From Enterococcus sp. DIV2402 (GTDB lineage Bacteria; Bacillota; Bacilli; Lactobacillales; Enterococcaceae), in contig NZ_CP147251.1 of NCBI RefSeq assembly GCF_017426705.2, positions 1 to 64,000 on the forward strand: a stretch of DNA of 64,000 nucleotides, read 5' to 3'. Every line of letters starts with the position of its first letter. Position 1 is the first letter of the stretch. A model generated the notes under the pieces. The model saw only the letters and a program-made list of their open reading frames with translations. It searched no databases and was not told the DNA's origin. Positions 18,251 through 27,981 of the stretch are shown here, piece after piece. A program made the position numbers and the translations under genes.

Positions 18251-18475
18251 TTCATCACACTCCTTGTAACTATTGTAACAAAAAAAGCGCTCGCTAACAC
18301 GTCAAGCCAAAGGAGAGCTAACGTTGAGTAGCAGATATAATGAATAAATTGTTCTAAAATGTTCCATCTATTTAGGGGAACTACTGACCAATCTTCAGAT
18401 AGAAAAGGCTCTAGCCAGTTCTCTTTTCCAATGGTTCTGTTACTGCACGCTTGTATAGTAGTTAATTATTTTAAT

Positions 18476-18505
18476 AAAAAAAGATGGCGCATGAATGCCC
18501 CATCT
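18476..18505 (-). terminator. Terminator after yitT-like gene
   Basis: GATGG...CCATC stem with a short loop followed by a run of seven T on the minus strand. Confidence 0.7.
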
Positions 18506-18511
18506 CATTGA

Positions 18512-19396
18512 TTATAAATTGTTCACTTCAACGCCGTAATCATCGGCAACCTTTTTTAGACTAAAACCACGACCGTTGACTTCACTAGCATTCAGCGTAA
18601 CAAAAAAAGCTGTTTCGTCGATTGTTAAAATCGCTTCTTTTACTTTTGGAAAGTCTTTTTCACTAATCACGGTCATCAATAATTTACTTGGCGTTTGGCT
18701 ATAGCCGCCTTCAATCGGGATTAACGTGACCCCTTTGTCTAAGGTTGTAGTTAATACTTGTTGAATTTCTGTGTATTTTTGCGACACAATCATAATATTT
18801 TTCGAGCGGTCAAAACCAACTTGAACCATATCTACAACACGTCCGATAATAAATAAACTAATTAATGAAAATAATACCACGTCTGTATCAAAAGTCAGTA
18901 ATGCCGATAAAATAACCAAACCATCCACAAACAAGATGGCAATTCCTAACGATACATGCAAATATTTATGCACAATTTGAGAAATAATCGCCGTTCCGCC
19001 GGTTGAAGCATTCCCCCGAAAAACCAATCCTAGCCCAACACCAGTGACAATTCCACCAAATAAAGCAGCTAGAAATAAGTCATGTGTAATAACAGGAAAA
19101 TTCGCCGTCACACCTACAAAAAATGGATAGATTAGGCTACCAAAAATAGTCTTCAAGCCAACTTCTTTCCCTAATAATAAAAAACATAAAATTAATAATG
19201 GAATATTAATCGCGTATAATACAATCGCAACATTCCAACCAAACATGTGATTTAACACCACACTAATTCCGTTAGCTCCACCAGCAACAATTTGGTTTGG
19301 TAACAAAATACAATTAATGGAAACAGCTAAAACAAATGCACCAGTGATAACAAATAAGGCATCTTGCACTTGTCGATGAGTAAGCATTCTTTTCAT
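18512..19396 (-). CDS. YitT-family membrane protein (DUF161/DUF2179)
   Basis: About 294 residues. Five or six membrane helices carry typical patterns such as PNQIVAGGANGISVVL and FRGNASTGGTAIISQIV. A soluble C-terminal DUF2179 domain follows, with IVSQKYTEIQQVL and the Gly-rich segment IEGGYSQTPSKLLM. The start at 19396 (MKRMLTHRQ) follows GGAGG by 6 bp; the ORF start upstream has no such site. The family is widespread in Firmicutes; its function is unsettled. Confidence 0.88.
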   Translation of the reverse strand: MKRMLTHRQVQDALFVITGAFVLAVSINCILLPNQIVAGGANGISVVLNHMFGWNVAIVLYAINIPLLILCFLLLGKEVGLKTIFGSLIYPFFVGVTANFPVITHDLFLAALFGGIVTGVGLGLVFRGNASTGGTAIISQIVHKYLHVSLGIAILFVDGLVILSALLTFDTDVVLFSLISLFIIGRVVDMVQVGFDRSKNIMIVSQKYTEIQQVLTTTLDKGVTLIPIEGGYSQTPSKLLMTVISEKDFPKVKEAILTIDETAFFVTLNASEVNGRGFSLKKVADDYGVEVNNL

Positions 19397-19633
19397 CTTC
19401 TTCCTCCAACCTTTAAATAATTTCAAAAATCGATTTTCATCATAACATGAGTTTGTCTTCAGTCGCTAGTTAGAAACAAAGAGAATCCTCTCATAGTTAC
19501 CTTAGAAAAATGACTTCATGAACAAAAATAAAAAAATAGCCAAACCATACAAAGAGACATCGCCCATTCTAGTAAATGGACGACGCATTCTTGCTGTCAC
19601 ACAGCACTCTCTCTATCGTTTGAACCATTTTAT

Positions 19634-20815
19634 TTATGCTTTAATTGCAACTACCAGTTGGTCAATCGCTTGTTGAATGTTGGTTGGTGGTGTTGCTAAG
19701 TTAATTCGAATGAAGCCCTTTGCTTCAGGTGAGAACCATTCGCCAAAATCAATCGCTAATTTGGCTTTATCTTGCACGACACCTTTAATATCGTCTGGCG
19801 CAATATACGCACGTAAGTCCACCCACATAAGATACGTTCCTTCCAAATCTGCAACCACCACATCTGGTAATTCAGCTGTTAATCGTGCTTTAGCATAGTG
19901 ATAGTTATCTTCAATCGTCGCTAATAATCCCTCTGCCCAATCATCACCCGTTTCATACGCAACTTTGGCTGCTAGTTGACCGAATAAGCTGAATTCTGTT
20001 TGCTTGTATTCTTTGGCCCAATCGTTGTATTGTGTGCGCAATTTTTCATTTGGAATCCACACATGTGAATTCAGCAAACCTGCTAAATTAAATGTCTTTG
20101 AAGGTGAATTGACGATGATTAAATTATCCAAAAAACGTCCTTTTTCCACAGTTACACTTGAACAAAACTGATGTCCAGATAACACAATATCTGAATGAAT
20201 TTCATCTGATAAAACTAATACCTGATGTTTTTCACAAATTGCCAATACCGCTGCCAATTCTTCTTCACGCCACACACGTCCTAATGGATTGTGTGGTGAA
20301 CACAAAATATACAATTTTGGTTGATGATCAATAATTTTTTGCTCAAAATCTTCTAAATCCATCACATATCGTTGATTAACGCATTGAATATCCGAAGTAA
20401 CTAATTGACGATGTTTATCTTGAATCGCATAGAAAAAAGGATAGTAAACAGGCGGCTGGATAATAACCGCATCCCCTTCTTCAGTAAAACAATCAATAAT
20501 ATCATACAAGGATTGGACGACTCCCGTTGAAAAAGATAACCACTCTTCACGAAACTCAGTTTGTTCATGGCGAACTTGCCATCCTTTATACGCATTAAAA
20601 TAATCCTTTGATACAATTGAATAGCCAAAAACACCATGTGCAGCTCGTTGTGCTAAGGCATTTTTGACAGTTTCTGGTACAGCAAATTCCATGTCGGCAA
20701 CCCATGCTGGCAATAATTCACTATCGCCAAAACGTTCTGCTAATGCATCCCATTTCAATGAGTCCGTCTGTTTTCGTTCCACACTATATTGACGAATGAA
20801 TGTTTCTTTATCCAA
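19634..20815 (-). CDS. MalY/PatB-family pyridoxal-phosphate C-S lyase
   Basis: 393 residues with the fold-type I aminotransferase pattern: LSFSTGVVQSLYDII, CSPHNPLGRVW (about 180), LSDEIHSDIVLSG, and the PLP lysine in SPSKTFNLAGL (about 240). MalY/PatB enzymes act as cystathionine beta-lyases, releasing homocysteine from cystathionine or sulfide from cysteine. It lies 13 bp downstream of the HAD phosphatase gene, so the two are probably co-transcribed, though no pathway link is evident. Confidence 0.92.
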   Translation of the reverse strand: MDKETFIRQYSVERKQTDSLKWDALAERFGDSELLPAWVADMEFAVPETVKNALAQRAAHGVFGYSIVSKDYFNAYKGWQVRHEQTEFREEWLSFSTGVVQSLYDIIDCFTEEGDAVIIQPPVYYPFFYAIQDKHRQLVTSDIQCVNQRYVMDLEDFEQKIIDHQPKLYILCSPHNPLGRVWREEELAAVLAICEKHQVLVLSDEIHSDIVLSGHQFCSSVTVEKGRFLDNLIIVNSPSKTFNLAGLLNSHVWIPNEKLRTQYNDWAKEYKQTEFSLFGQLAAKVAYETGDDWAEGLLATIEDNYHYAKARLTAELPDVVVADLEGTYLMWVDLRAYIAPDDIKGVVQDKAKLAIDFGEWFSPEAKGFIRINLATPPTNIQQAIDQLVVAIKA

Positions 20816-20828
20816 AGTCAGTCCTCCT

Positions 20829-21662
20829 TTATAAATATTTTTCTAATAAGATTGCAATGCCGTCTTCGTCATTTGATAAGGTAATCTCATCAGCAATTTC
20901 TTTTAACGCTTCGACAGCATTAGCCATTGCGACACCAATCCCCGCATATTCAATAATAGACGCATCATTATGTCCATCACCAAAAGCTATCAAGTCTTCT
21001 GCATGTAAACCAAATTGTGGCAAGACGGTATCTAGTGCTTTCGCTTTATCAATTCCTTTGTCGGTAAATTCAAAATAAAATGGCGCTGTGAACATTGAGC
21101 TCAACCGATCTTCAAAAGGAGCTGCCATTGCTTGATGATTTTCTTGGAGATAGTTCGCATCTGCAGCAATTAAAATTTTATTTAAAGGGAAATCAACAAA
21201 GGCTGCTAAGTCATCAATTTCACATAATTTGAACTTCCCACCACGTGATTCATACTCAATAATATTAAAAGGTCCTTCTGGTAACTCTAATAAATTGTCG
21301 TATACATTATTAACATACATATAATCTTCTTTATTAATCATTGGACGAACTTCGAATTGCTTCATATGCTCCAAAACTTCTTGCGCATCGGCAATTGATA
21401 AGGCTTGGTTAAATAATTCTTCATCTGTTTTGCAATCAACCACGCTGGCACCATTAAACGAAACCAGCAATCCTTCATATTCATCCATCGCTAATTCTTT
21501 AGCATAACTATACATTCCAGTAGTCGGACGACCTGAGGCTAAAATGACTTTTACCCCATTTTTTTGTGCGTTAATTAACGCCTCTTTTGTTTTTTCACTA
21601 ATAACTTTTTTATTTGTTAACAATGTTCCATCAATATCTAATACAATACCTTTAATCGCCAT
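20829..21662 (-). CDS. Cof-type HAD-IIB phosphatase
   Basis: 277 residues: motif I DIDGTLLTNKK at the N-terminus, motif II SGRPTTG (about 43), and motif III/IV FGDGHNDASII (about 228), with the type IIB cap between. YidA/Cof enzymes hydrolyse sugar phosphates and related metabolites with broad specificity. The start has AGGAGG upstream. Lies directly before the C-S lyase gene on the same strand. Confidence 0.93.
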   Translation of the reverse strand: MAIKGIVLDIDGTLLTNKKVISEKTKEALINAQKNGVKVILASGRPTTGMYSYAKELAMDEYEGLLVSFNGASVVDCKTDEELFNQALSIADAQEVLEHMKQFEVRPMINKEDYMYVNNVYDNLLELPEGPFNIIEYESRGGKFKLCEIDDLAAFVDFPLNKILIAADANYLQENHQAMAAPFEDRLSSMFTAPFYFEFTDKGIDKAKALDTVLPQFGLHAEDLIAFGDGHNDASIIEYAGIGVAMANAVEALKEIADEITLSNDEDGIAILLEKYL

Positions 21663-21843
21663 TTGTCTCCTCCTTTTCTTTCCATACTAAACGAGCCCGC
21701 ACAGGAATGCAATCTCTCACTAAAAAAAGAACGATTATAATTTTTTATCACAATTTTTCTTAATAAAACAAAAAATATTCCTACCAGATACTAACAAATT
21801 TATGCGTAGATTCCTAAATTTTTATTTGCTTTTCTCTATTCAT

Positions 21844-21873
21844 AAAAACACGACAGATTTTATCAATCTGTCG
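21844..21873 (-). terminator. Terminator after the first aldo/keto reductase gene
   Basis: A 9-bp stem CGACAGATT/AATCTGTCG followed by a T-rich tract on the minus strand. Confidence 0.8.
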
Positions 21874-21881
21874 CATGTTTA

Positions 21882-22691
21882 TTATAACGCTTGAATCGTT
21901 GCTTTTTCTGAGTCTGTTAAAGAAAAATCAAATAACTCTAAATTCAATGCTTGCCGTTTTTTATTATGTGATTTCGGAATCACAATAACGCCACGCTCAA
22001 TTTGGTAACGTAAGATAATTTGTGCCCATGTTTTATCATAATGTGTACCAATTTCAGTTAAAGCTGCTTGGGCTTCTTGACTAACACGTGTTAATGGACC
22101 CCAAGCTTCTGGAATCACACCATTATCCAAAGAATACGCAATAATCGCATCATTCCACTTACCTGGATGTGATTCTACTTGATTGACGGCTGGCTTAATA
22201 CGTGAATGTTCGAGTAAGTAGCTTAATTCTTTTTCTTCAAAATTAGAAACACCGATTGCTTTTAACACACCTTGTTCCACGTATTCTTCCAATACTTGCC
22301 AAACTGACACGATTTCTTCTAAATTTTCCCATGGATGATGAACCAAATACAAATCAATGTATGTTGTATCCAGCGCCTGTAAGCTTGCTTCTACGCCTTT
22401 TTGAACAGCCGCTTTGTCCGCTGTATATTCTTTCGTTCCCGGAAGTTTAGATGTGATGAAAAATTCGCTACGCTCTAAGCCACTTTCTTTGATTGCTTGA
22501 CCAACGACTGCTTCATTACGGTAAGCAATCGCCGTATCAAAATGACGATAACCTAAAGCAATTGCCTCTTGTAATTCGGTTGTATCTCCATTAATTGCAC
22601 CCATATAAGCACGGTCAACTTTTCCAAAGGTATTCGTCCCACTACCAATAATTGGTAATTGAATGCCAGTATTTAATGTTACAAACTCCAT
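21882..22691 (-). CDS. Aldo/keto reductase
   Basis: 269 residues. The catalytic tetrad is visible as FDTAIAYRNE (Asp/Tyr), TSKLPG (Lys) and YLVHHPW (His), and the cofactor-binding region IVIPKSHNKKRQ near the C-terminus indicates NADPH. It reduces aldehydes or ketones; the substrate is not predictable. Co-directional with the esterase gene 28 bp upstream. Only moderately similar to the second reductase at 26.9-27.7 kb, so not a recent duplicate. Confidence 0.92.
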   Translation of the reverse strand: MEFVTLNTGIQLPIIGSGTNTFGKVDRAYMGAINGDTTELQEAIALGYRHFDTAIAYRNEAVVGQAIKESGLERSEFFITSKLPGTKEYTADKAAVQKGVEASLQALDTTYIDLYLVHHPWENLEEIVSVWQVLEEYVEQGVLKAIGVSNFEEKELSYLLEHSRIKPAVNQVESHPGKWNDAIIAYSLDNGVIPEAWGPLTRVSQEAQAALTEIGTHYDKTWAQIILRYQIERGVIVIPKSHNKKRQALNLELFDFSLTDSEKATIQAL

Positions 22692-22719
22692 TCACAATTC
22701 CTCCTTTAGTATCTATTTA

Positions 22720-23595
22720 TTAGTCTACCATTCGCTGTAAAAATTCAAAAATAAGTTGTTTGGTTTCCTCTTGGGTAAACGGAGCATCCGCATGTTCTGC
22801 CCCTTCAAAAATATACAATTCAGCAGGAACACCTTTAGCTTTTAACGCTTCATATAATAAATGGCTTTGACTGACGGGAACAATCGTATCCGCATCTCCA
22901 TGTAAAATTAAAAATGGGGGCGTTTGCCCACTGATAAATTTTGTCACATCAGGGTAGTTCAACGCATCCAAAGGTACATTAATTTGAGTGAGTTCATGAA
23001 TAGCTTCTCGCAAGCGAAACAGACGCAGTGAATTACGTGGTACCGCAGCCAAAAAATCTGGCACAGAAACTAAAGGATACCAAGGAACAACCGCTTTGAC
23101 ACGACTTGAATATTTCAAATAGTCTCCTTTGTCATACTCACGAGTATTGGCAGTCGCACCAACTAAAGCTGCTAAATATCCTCCTGCTGATTCTCCCATC
23201 GCAATAAAACGTTGCGAATCTAACCCAAGCTCTTCAGCATGTGCTTTTAAATAGCGAATCGCTAATTTGACATCTTCAATTTGATCGGGAAATTTGGCTC
23301 TGGCTGTCACACTGTAATCGATACTTGCAACTGCATAGCCTCGTTTCGCAAACCAGGCTAATTCTGGCGTCCATACATTGCGATCCATCGCTGAAAAACT
23401 TCCCCCACAAAGCCAAATAATGACGGGTAAATTGCTATGCTTTTCGTCATAAGGAAATGACATTCGTGGACGCATCAAACTCAAACTTAATGGACGATAA
23501 ACAGCATTACTACCTTCCATTCGATGCCCATAGACAATTTTGGGAATTAAATTAATTACAGGTTTATCACGGTTCATTTGAATTTTTTTAATCAC
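22720..23595 (-). CDS. Alpha/beta hydrolase (BD-FAE/esterase-like)
   Basis: About 291 residues. Oxyanion-hole motif IWLCGGSF (about 61), nucleophile elbow MGESAGGY, acid DADTIVPV and His in AEHADAPF form a complete Ser-Asp-His triad, as in carboxylesterases of the BD-FAE/HSL type. I chose the GTG at 23595 because AGGAGG lies 7 bp upstream. The longer frame to 23661 overlaps the promoter of the divergent lipoprotein gene. No signal peptide, so cytoplasmic. Confidence 0.85.
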   Translation of the reverse strand: MIKKIQMNRDKPVINLIPKIVYGHRMEGSNAVYRPLSLSLMRPRMSFPYDEKHSNLPVIIWLCGGSFSAMDRNVWTPELAWFAKRGYAVASIDYSVTARAKFPDQIEDVKLAIRYLKAHAEELGLDSQRFIAMGESAGGYLAALVGATANTREYDKGDYLKYSSRVKAVVPWYPLVSVPDFLAAVPRNSLRLFRLREAIHELTQINVPLDALNYPDVTKFISGQTPPFLILHGDADTIVPVSQSHLLYEALKAKGVPAELYIFEGAEHADAPFTQEETKQLIFEFLQRMVD

Positions 23596-23714
23596 ACAGC
23601 TTCCTCCTCGTTTTTCTTTAGTATAACGTATTGTTTTTTCTTTTACCAAAGAAGTCTGCACGCTTTATGAAAACGTTATTTTATCCTATACTAAAGACAA
23701 AGGAGGGGATTAAA

Positions 23715-24533
23715 ATGAAACGACTTTTGTTGCTTTTATTTGTTTTATTATTAGCCGCTTGTGGACGAACCACAGCACCTATAGAAAGCACCTCAGAAAG
23801 GAGTCAAACGACTCAAACTAGCGTGGTTCATGAAACCACCATGGAAACTTCAACCGATCAAACAAGCAGTGAAACCAATGCAACTTCTGAAACACAAGAA
23901 CCCATCCCTGTTGAAACGCAAGCTAATCTTGTCGGCACTTGGGTTCAAAAAAATCTAACTCTAACCATCGATGAAGAAGGACATTGGCAATTAACAGGTG
24001 GCATTACTAGTCAAGGAACATTGAAAGTCGCTGTGGATAATGGCGCAATCAAAATGGTGAAATTATACGGCTTTAACGTAAATATCGATAGCATTGGAAA
24101 TTATTTTATCGCCAATGTTAACGAAGATAGCCGTAAAATGAATTTTGGGTACTTAGGAACCTTTACTCGTCAAGGACAAGCAGAACATGTCTTAACTGAT
24201 AATGCTTATATGGATGTGGTGGAACGAGAAACAATTGATTTTAATCAAAATTTAATAGGTACTTGGACGATGAAAAATAAAGAATACGATTTTCAGAATG
24301 TGTGGAATTACAATCCCGATGGAACCTTTGAAGTTTATTCAGATGGCAAAGGCGAAGCAATGACAGGTACCTACCAAGTCGACTATCTTGAGAATGACCA
24401 AATTAATTTAACGATTACGTATGATGGTGGCGAGACACATACAAGTGAATATACGTTGCGTGATGGCACATTAACTGAAGCTGGTTTTGAATGGGCAGCA
24501 CAAATTCGTAATACAGTTCCTCCTGCACCATAA
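23715..24533 (+). CDS. Lipoprotein of unknown function with Thr/Ser-rich linker
   Basis: About 272 residues. Lipoprotein signal peptide with lipobox LLAAC (Cys about residue 16). Then a 50-residue Ser/Thr/Glu-rich disordered linker, then two related beta-rich segments beginning LVGTWVQKN and LIGTWTMKN, which look like an internal duplication. The start at 23715 is preceded by AGGAGGGG. The two GTW units resemble small lipocalin-like or stress-lipoprotein domains, but no family can be assigned. Anchored on the outer face of the membrane. Confidence 0.8.
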   Translation: MKRLLLLLFVLLLAACGRTTAPIESTSERSQTTQTSVVHETTMETSTDQTSSETNATSETQEPIPVETQANLVGTWVQKNLTLTIDEEGHWQLTGGITSQGTLKVAVDNGAIKMVKLYGFNVNIDSIGNYFIANVNEDSRKMNFGYLGTFTRQGQAEHVLTDNAYMDVVERETIDFNQNLIGTWTMKNKEYDFQNVWNYNPDGTFEVYSDGKGEAMTGTYQVDYLENDQINLTITYDGGETHTSEYTLRDGTLTEAGFEWAAQIRNTVPPAP

Positions 24534-24566
24534 AAAAGTGGCAATCATTTACGATTGCCACTTTTC
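24533..24566. terminator. Bidirectional terminator between convergent genes
   Basis: A 13-bp stem AAAAGTGGCAATC/GATTGCCACTTTT with a short loop, between the lipoprotein gene and the DUF1801-like gene. Confidence 0.88.
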
Positions 24567-25000
24567 TCTTGATAATGTGTGTAACGTTCAATCCATTCTT
24601 CAACCGTTATTTTTTCCATCAGTTCACCAACCAAAGTATAAGGAATATTTTTAGGATTTGTCAAACGAATACAGCTTTTTCCCATATTTAATTTAGTAGG
24701 TACCTGTTTCGCATATTCTTCTTGAAACCAAGTTAATAATGGCGGATTGCCCATAATACCCATATGATAAATCGCCAAGTGATTCTTTTGTGCACCTAAG
24801 GAAACAAATGGTAATGGCTCGTCTTCTCGTTGTAAATATCCTTCTGGAAACACCGCTAGAGGAACAACAAAAGTAGGCATCCCATATTGCATAACCAGCT
24901 CAAATCCTGTTGGTAAATGCGTAATAATAATTTCTTTTAGTTGAAAATAACTCTCTCGCCACTTTTCAGGTAAGGCTTGTTCATATTCTTCGATTGACAT
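24545..25000 (-). CDS. DUF1801-family protein
   Basis: 151 residues with the family pattern MQYGMPTF, HLAIYHMG and the C-terminal SCIRLTNPKNIPYTLVGELM, as in YdhG-type DUF1801 proteins. These small soluble proteins are linked to iron handling in Bacillus (Fra-like fold), but their function in enterococci is not established. The 3' end overlaps the shared terminator. Confidence 0.82.
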   Translation of the reverse strand: MSIEEYEQALPEKWRESYFQLKEIIITHLPTGFELVMQYGMPTFVVPLAVFPEGYLQREDEPLPFVSLGAQKNHLAIYHMGIMGNPPLLTWFQEEYAKQVPTKLNMGKSCIRLTNPKNIPYTLVGELMEKITVEEWIERYTHYQEKSGNRK

Positions 25001-25092
25001 TGAAATCCCTTCTTCCTAACAAATAAATTTCTTCTTATTCTTGTTACTGTTATAATAATATAAAATAAACAATTTTAGCGAGGAGTAAGATT

Positions 25093-25887
25093 ATGACTAT
25101 TCAAGCAGCACTCTCACTAAGTAATGAAAAATTAACGCTACAACTAGCAGACAATCAAGGACAAATCACCATTTTCTATTCTAACGATAAAAAATTGGTT
25201 GCTCCAGAAGCCAGCGTTTATCTATTGTTTAAAGAACAAAAATTGCGAGCAATCGGCACAACAGAAGGTCCGTTTAGCTCACGAACAGCTTATGATACCT
25301 GTGTACAAATTACGCCTCCTTGGGAAATGGAGCAAGGGTATCTCATTCAACGTCTAGTGGAAACTGCCGAAGAAAGCAAGTTAAAAGTGATGAGTAAAGG
25401 AGCAAAAAAAATTCCAGCAAATCACTATCCAACTGTTACCGCTTATCAAGAAGTTGTGTTAATTTTATTAGAAAAGTTTGGACTTGCTTTTCGTAAAATA
25501 GAAGAAAAACCGCAAAAACCAAAACCAGCCAAAGCTCAGCATCGTTGGCGTAAAGAAGTGAGTACCATTGAATTTTTCGTGGATGAATACGACAGTCAAG
25601 CAACTGTCATCTGGCAAAAACGAAATGAAATGCGCATTAAAAAAGGCGCTCACTTACGCCAAGAAATTCCTTTAAATAAAGATGGTTCTATTGGTTTAGC
25701 CGGACGTTTTACGAAACAGCTTCGTGAAGAACATGCCGATAAAATCAATGATTTTGTGACAACAGAAGATGTCGTTTTAAAAAGCGTTAACGAAGTCGGA
25801 CACTTCTTATATTATGCCGGTACTAATAGCTGGTTAGTTTTAAAAGATAAAGACGGCAAAACCATTGATGAATGGACCGTTGTGTAA
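25093..25887 (+). CDS. Unknown soluble protein
   Basis: 264 residues with no signal peptide or membrane segment. The N-terminal half (1-130) is mixed alpha/beta. A Lys/Pro-rich linker EKPQKPKPAKAQ sits at about 138-150. The C-terminal half has WRKEVSTIEFFVDEY and ends in WLVLKDKDGKTIDEW. A GCGAGGAG ribosome-binding site and its own terminator support a real monocistronic gene. I recognise no family. Confidence 0.7.
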   Translation: MTIQAALSLSNEKLTLQLADNQGQITIFYSNDKKLVAPEASVYLLFKEQKLRAIGTTEGPFSSRTAYDTCVQITPPWEMEQGYLIQRLVETAEESKLKVMSKGAKKIPANHYPTVTAYQEVVLILLEKFGLAFRKIEEKPQKPKPAKAQHRWRKEVSTIEFFVDEYDSQATVIWQKRNEMRIKKGAHLRQEIPLNKDGSIGLAGRFTKQLREEHADKINDFVTTEDVVLKSVNEVGHFLYYAGTNSWLVLKDKDGKTIDEWTVV

Positions 25888-25891
25888 ACTA

Positions 25892-25935
25892 AAAACGAGG
25901 AGAATTTTGGGTATCCCAAATTCTCCTCGTTTTAT
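25892..25935. terminator. Long bidirectional terminator
   Basis: A near 19-bp stem (AAAACGAGGAGAATTTGGG-like left arm and its complement) between the convergent unknown gene and the TraX-like gene. Confidence 0.88.
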
Positions 25936-25965
25936 TTTTCCTCCACATAGTTTTGCTTGCTACTG

Positions 25966-26745
25966 CTACATCCAATAGTTCAAATAAACATATGAGAAGA
26001 TGTATAGCAAATAGATATGTCCTGGATAAAAAGCATAGAAGAAATATTTATCCCCCCGACCCTTTTGTCCGTTGTAAAATGCTAAAGGTATGATGGCAAA
26101 AACCATCATCCATTGGTAGTTCACAAGTAACTGACTAAAGTCAAATCCGGTTGCAATTAATGAAACGACTGCTAAGGACAAAAATTGCAAGCTCCGTTTT
26201 TCTCTAAAGAGATAGAACATCGCACCTAATAAAACCGCCGCATAGCCCCCTTCAACCGTAATATACGTAGGAAAAATTTGTAACAGATAAATGAACATTG
26301 AACTACCATTTCCTGTACTCATCCAAATAAAAAACGGCAAGGCGATTACAAAGGGTAAAGTTAACAAACCCGTTGCTTTTAGCCAATGCTTTTGTTTGTA
26401 TTCTTCAATACAATACATCACTAGTGTAGCTAAAAAAAGTGTCCCAAATACATTATTGAATAGCATCACTTCATCCATTGGAAATAATTTGGGAATGAGT
26501 TGATTCCCTAAGTTCATTCCCCAAAAGCCAATTAATAAACGCGACATATACTTCAAACGATTGCGTGTGTAATAGAACCCTTCCGCACTTAAAAATAGAA
26601 AAATCGGTAATACAATTCGACCAAACATATTTAAAATGGTTGGTGGCTGTGCATAAATAAACATTTCATAGATATGATCCCCCACCATTAAAATAATCCC
26701 TAAAATTTTTAATTGATATCCTGTTAAACTAACTTGTTTTGTCAT
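25966..26745 (-). CDS. TraX-family membrane protein
   Basis: About 259 residues with eight or so membrane helices and the TraX pattern: LTGYQLKILGIILMVGDHI at the N-terminus, RIVLPIFLFLSAEGFYYTRN, and FYAFYPGHIYLLY near the C-terminus. TraX acetylates F-pilin in E. coli; chromosomal Firmicute homologues are probable acyltransferases of unknown substrate. I chose the ATG at 26745, which follows GGAGG, over the upstream in-frame start. Confidence 0.87.
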   Translation of the reverse strand: MTKQVSLTGYQLKILGIILMVGDHIYEMFIYAQPPTILNMFGRIVLPIFLFLSAEGFYYTRNRLKYMSRLLIGFWGMNLGNQLIPKLFPMDEVMLFNNVFGTLFLATLVMYCIEEYKQKHWLKATGLLTLPFVIALPFFIWMSTGNGSSMFIYLLQIFPTYITVEGGYAAVLLGAMFYLFREKRSLQFLSLAVVSLIATGFDFSQLLVNYQWMMVFAIIPLAFYNGQKGRGDKYFFYAFYPGHIYLLYIFSYVYLNYWM

Positions 26746-26840
26746 TACTAACCTCCATCTACTCAGTAAATCCAGTCTAGCACACCAAATACTAAAATGA
26801 ACTTTCATTACTGTTAGACGAGCTATAAGTTTTGTTAGTT

Positions 26841-26872
26841 AAAAAAATAGTCACCAAAAAATTGGTGACTAT
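26841..26872 (-). terminator. Terminator after the second aldo/keto reductase
   Basis: ATAGTCACCAA/TTGGTGACTAT stem followed by seven T on the minus strand. Confidence 0.85.
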
Positions 26873-26879
26873 TGAACGA

Positions 26880-27728
26880 TTAAAATGTTTTTTCGTCTGG
26901 GACAGGTGCTTCTCCAGCAGCTCCTTGCAATTGGTCAATTGCTTCCATGTCTGCTTGGCTTAATTCAAAATCAAAAATCTGACCATTTTCAATAATCCGC
27001 TCTTCATGAACAGACTTAGGCAATGGCAAGAAACCATGTTGTAAACTCCAACGTAAAACGATTTGCGCAATCGTTTTGTCATAAGTTTCAGCAATTGTTT
27101 TTAATTCTGGTACACTAAAAATTTTCCCTGTACCTAATGGACTATAAGCTTCACTCAAAATGCCATGTTTTTGATTATACGCAACGACTTCTTCTTGGCG
27201 ATCGCTTGGACTTAGATAAATTTGGTTAACGACTGGTTTAATCTTAGCTGTTTCAAGTAACGCATCTAAATGGTGCGGCATAAAATTAGATACCCCAATC
27301 GCACGAATCTTGCCAGCTTCTACCGCTTCTTCCATCGCCCGCCAGGCTTGAGCATTCGCTTCTTGCCAATTATCACGAAAGGCTACTGGGTTTGGCCAGT
27401 GAATCAAATATAAATCTAAATAATCGACCCCTAATTTTTTCATTGATTCATCAATTGCTTGTTTTGCTAAATCATACGAATGAGCATCATTCCATAATTT
27501 TGTCGTAATAAATAATTCTTCTCTAGGAATGCCACTTTTGGCAATGCCACGTCCTACAGATGCTTCATTTTTGTAAACCGCCGCCGTATCAATATGGCGA
27601 TAGCCTGCTTTGATAGCTGCTAAAACCGACGATTCAGCAACATCGCCATCGGGTGTTTGCCATGTTCCAAAGCCTACAACTGGAATTTCAATCCCATTTG
27701 CTAGTGTGTATGTGTCTTTTAAACTCAA
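26880..27728 (-). CDS. Aldo/keto reductase (2,5-diketogluconate reductase-like)
   Basis: About 282 residues. Tetrad motifs are IDTAAVYKNE, TTKLWN and YLIHWPNP, and the cofactor motif LPKSVHEERI is present. The start is the TTG at 27728 (MSLKDTYTL), because AAAGGAGG precedes it. The longer open frame to 27896 reads through the AT-rich intergenic region and is not credible. Divergent from the amino acid transporter operon. Confidence 0.9.
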   Translation of the reverse strand: MSLKDTYTLANGIEIPVVGFGTWQTPDGDVAESSVLAAIKAGYRHIDTAAVYKNEASVGRGIAKSGIPREELFITTKLWNDAHSYDLAKQAIDESMKKLGVDYLDLYLIHWPNPVAFRDNWQEANAQAWRAMEEAVEAGKIRAIGVSNFMPHHLDALLETAKIKPVVNQIYLSPSDRQEEVVAYNQKHGILSEAYSPLGTGKIFSVPELKTIAETYDKTIAQIVLRWSLQHGFLPLPKSVHEERIIENGQIFDFELSQADMEAIDQLQGAAGEAPVPDEKTF

Positions 27729-27890
27729 TGTTAGTCCCTCCTTTATATGTGTATCATACCATTCTCTTGAAGGATTTGTTAATTGATTGATTTCTATCAA
27801 AAAAACAGTTGTATTATATACACGAATATTGAAAATATATACATATAAATTACACTTCATATATTTTTTTGCATAAAAATCCAAAAAGTG

Positions 27891-27919
27891 TTGCAAACAT
27901 CTTGATTATGTATTATTAT
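27891..27919 (+). promoter_or_regulatory. Promoter of the amino acid ABC transporter operon
   Basis: TTGCAA, 17-bp spacer, TATTAT, about 60 bp upstream of the first start codon. The intervening leader is short and AT-rich, with no riboswitch or T-box recognised. Confidence 0.6.
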
Positions 27920-27981
27920 ACATTTCATACCTAATGGAATTATTTTTATTCATTAAATATTATTAAAAGTGAGGAATTACT

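Noticed and set aside
21882..27728. The two aldo/keto reductases as a recent tandem duplication
   Set aside because: They share family motifs but differ widely elsewhere and have different starts and neighbours, so they look like old paralogues.
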